Below, one piece after another: positions 62,745 to 64,000 of a stretch of 64,000 nt of DNA. This DNA comes from Clostridium sp. (GTDB taxonomy: Bacteria > Bacillota > Clostridia > Lachnospirales > Lachnospiraceae), in NCBI GenBank assembly GCA_021770825.1, contig JAETQD010000001.1, positions 62,001 through 126,000 on the forward strand. The letters are read 5' to 3'. The notes under the pieces were generated by a model that worked only from the letters and a program-made list of their open reading frames with translations, had not been told where the DNA came from and did not search any database. The position numbers and the translations under genes are program-made. Numbering within the stretch: position 1 is the stretch's first letter; the number at the start of each line of letters is the position of its first letter.

Positions 62745-63482
62745 CTATCGGTAATTCTTTATGATTGCCCGCCGTAAAAGGTCCAGAGCCGCTGTGGCTG
62801 ACTGTTCCCTGATCTCTGCTCTGGTGCCGTGGAAATGACATTCCTCCACTGTCACCTCATTTTTAATGCAGCAGGAAATATACACCAGCCCCACCGGTTT
62901 TTCCGGGGTTCCCCCGTCCGGTCCTGCAATTCCGGTTACTGCCACACAGGCATCGGCATCAGCAGCCAGTACGCCGCCCAGAGCCATTTCCCTGGCAGTC
63001 TCCTCGCTGACGGCACCGTATTTTTTCAAGGTGGCCTTGCTCACATCCAGAACCTTTCTCTTGGCTTTATTGGAATAGGTAATAAATCCTTCATTGAACA
63101 CATCGGAAGCGCCCGGCACATTGATGATCTTGGCAGCCACCATGCCTCCGGTGCAGGACTCTGCCGTCGTCACTGTGAGTCCGTATTTATCCAGAAGACG
63201 CACCACAGCCTCTTCCATGGTCTCATTCTCCCGGTTGGAATAATACATGGTTCCAAGGGATTTCTTGATCTCCTTGGCAACTGGTTTCATCAGGTTCTTT
63301 GCATTCTCTTCATCCTGCTCTTCGGTCTCCACCACCACATGTACCTCTTTTCCACGCCTTCTTGTATACACCAGGGCAGCGCCGCCCTGCTTTAAGATTT
63401 CCTTCAGGTTCTCTTTGACTTCCGTCTCACTTTTTCCGTAGATTTTAAATATCTGAGCGTAGCCTTTTTCTGTCTTAATCAT
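62745..63482 (-). CDS. CinA-type nicotinamide-nucleotide amidase without the N-terminal MoCF domain
   Basis: 245 residues. The first 85 match the middle (KH-like) region of CinA (YAQIFKIYGKSETEVKENL). The rest is the PncC amidase domain with AESCTGGMVAAKI, ITYSNKAKRKVL and VTGIAGPDGGTPEKPVG. Full CinA has an extra 170-residue MoCF domain, which is absent. The ATG overlaps the pgsA stop (TAATG) and GAAGGG is upstream, so this is the real start and not a truncation by frameshift. PncC recycles NMN to nicotinate mononucleotide. Confidence 0.88.
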   Translation of the reverse strand: MIKTEKGYAQIFKIYGKSETEVKENLKEILKQGGAALVYTRRRGKEVHVVVETEEQDEENAKNLMKPVAKEIKKSLGTMYYSNRENETMEEAVVRLLDKYGLTVTTAESCTGGMVAAKIINVPGASDVFNEGFITYSNKAKRKVLDVSKATLKKYGAVSEETAREMALGGVLAADADACVAVTGIAGPDGGTPEKPVGLVYISCCIKNEVTVEECHFHGTRAEIREQSATAALDLLRRAIIKNYR

Positions 63483-64000
63483 TACATTTTCCCTTCTTTA
63501 AGTACTCCTGCATTTTTCACAATGTAATCCACCAGAGAAATCACCGTAAGAGCCAGGGCAATCCATACCACAGCCGTTGTCACCATGGACAGAGCCTCGA
63601 TCTTTAAAATTAAAAGCACCACGGCAATCATCTGGAACGTGGTTTTGAATTTTCCCCAGTAGCTGGCGGCAATCACCACACCGTTATCCGAGGCCACCAG
63701 ACGGAATCCGCTGATGATGAATTCTCGGCTGATGATCACAATGACCATCCAGGCCGGAAGCTCCTTAAGCTCCACCAGGCAGATTAAAGCCGAGCAGACC
63801 AGAAGTTTATCTGCCAGAGGGTCCATAAACTTTCCAAAATTTGTCACCAGATTATATTTTCTTGCAATTTTTCCGTCCAGCATGTCCGTGAGGCTTGCCA
63901 CAATGAAGATTCCCGTTGCCAGGTACCGGTAGGCCTGCACCTGTCCGTCCTCCACCAGAAGAGCCGCCACAAAAAACGGAATCATAATCATACGCAGTAT
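63482..64000 (-). CDS. pgsA: CDP-diacylglycerol-glycerol-3-phosphate phosphatidyltransferase (N-terminus outside window)
   Basis: First step of phosphatidylglycerol synthesis. The frame is open to base 64000 (ILRMIMIPFF), so the start, normally LPNxLTxxR, lies just beyond. About 173 residues are visible. The CDP-alcohol phosphotransferase motif is complete: DGKIARKYN then GKFMDPLADK. Overlaps cinA by 1 base (stop TAA shares ATG). Confidence 0.93.
   Translation of the reverse strand: MLRMIMIPFFVAALLVEDGQVQAYRYLATGIFIVASLTDMLDGKIARKYNLVTNFGKFMDPLADKLLVCSALICLVELKELPAWMVIVIISREFIISGFRLVASDNGVVIAASYWGKFKTTFQMIAVVLLILKIEALSMVTTAVVWIALALTVISLVDYIVKNAGVLKEGKM

Overview
The window reads as a chromosomal segment of a Gram-positive, anaerobic, spore-forming clostridium, most likely Lachnospiraceae (inference). 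Supporting signs are strong AGGAGG ribosome binding sites, a tryptophan T-box, type III glutamine synthetase, proteins with choline-binding-type cell-wall repeats, an archaeal-type IMP cyclohydrolase beside a free-standing AICAR transformylase, a GerW/YtfJ sporulation protein and an ackA-pta acetate module. No rRNA, CRISPR array, phage, insertion sequence or plasmid module was seen. The one tRNA is Leu(CAA). Most genes lie on the minus strand, so operons read from high to low coordinates.

Layout. 1-0.9 kb: 3' end of glutamine synthetase III. 1.0-5.2 kb: homoserine dehydrogenase, a split chromate-type transporter and a flotillin. 5.3-9.7 kb: a T-box-controlled trp operon (E-G-D-C-F) whose trpD is wrecked by two deletions and a stop codon, and which has no trpB or trpA. 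9.8-11.5 kb: a secreted wall-binding protein split by an in-frame TAG. 11.7-12.4 kb: yceD-rpmF. 12.5-20.6 kb: a cell-surface island with a D-Ala-D-Ala-type M15 peptidase, amino-acid-type adenylating enzyme, small secreted protein, SGNH-like membrane protein, MBOAT acyltransferase and acyl carrier protein, preceded by a wall-binding transglutaminase and an L,D-transpeptidase. 20.7-25.9 kb: ackA, pta, a cyclic-di-AMP receptor, tmcAL and a methyltransferase. 25.9-31.2 kb: phosphatase, WalJ-type hydrolase, coaE, polA, a zinc-finger membrane protein and tRNA-Leu. 31.3-35.8 kb: the last two steps of purine synthesis, a flavodoxin-ferredoxin protein, a lipoprotein and upp. 35.9-47.4 kb: a left-handed beta-helix protein, topoisomerase III, EamA exporter, aldose epimerase, asd, a ParC/ParE-type pair and a second split chromate-type transporter. 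47.4-58.2 kb: lipoprotein, acetyltransferases, membrane proteins, a second topoisomerase III, HD and HAD hydrolases, a C39-like protein, an M42 peptidase and recG. 58.3-64 kb: FakA-like protein, Asp23, L28, GerW, DUF2953, a CinA-type amidase and the 3' part of pgsA.

How parts fit together. The 12.5-18.4 kb genes form a plausible chain from cytoplasm to surface: activation of an amino acid, loading onto a carrier protein, membrane transfer by MBOAT and delivery by the SGNH-like protein. They resemble the dlt pathway but differ from it in gene order, in adenylation-domain sequence and in having Cys where an SGNH enzyme has Ser. This is the strongest candidate for an incompletely described system here. 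The trp operon and the 9.8-11.5 kb gene look like genes being lost, unless the stops are sequence errors.

Limits: families were assigned by reading motifs, without database searches. Promoters and terminators are pattern calls.
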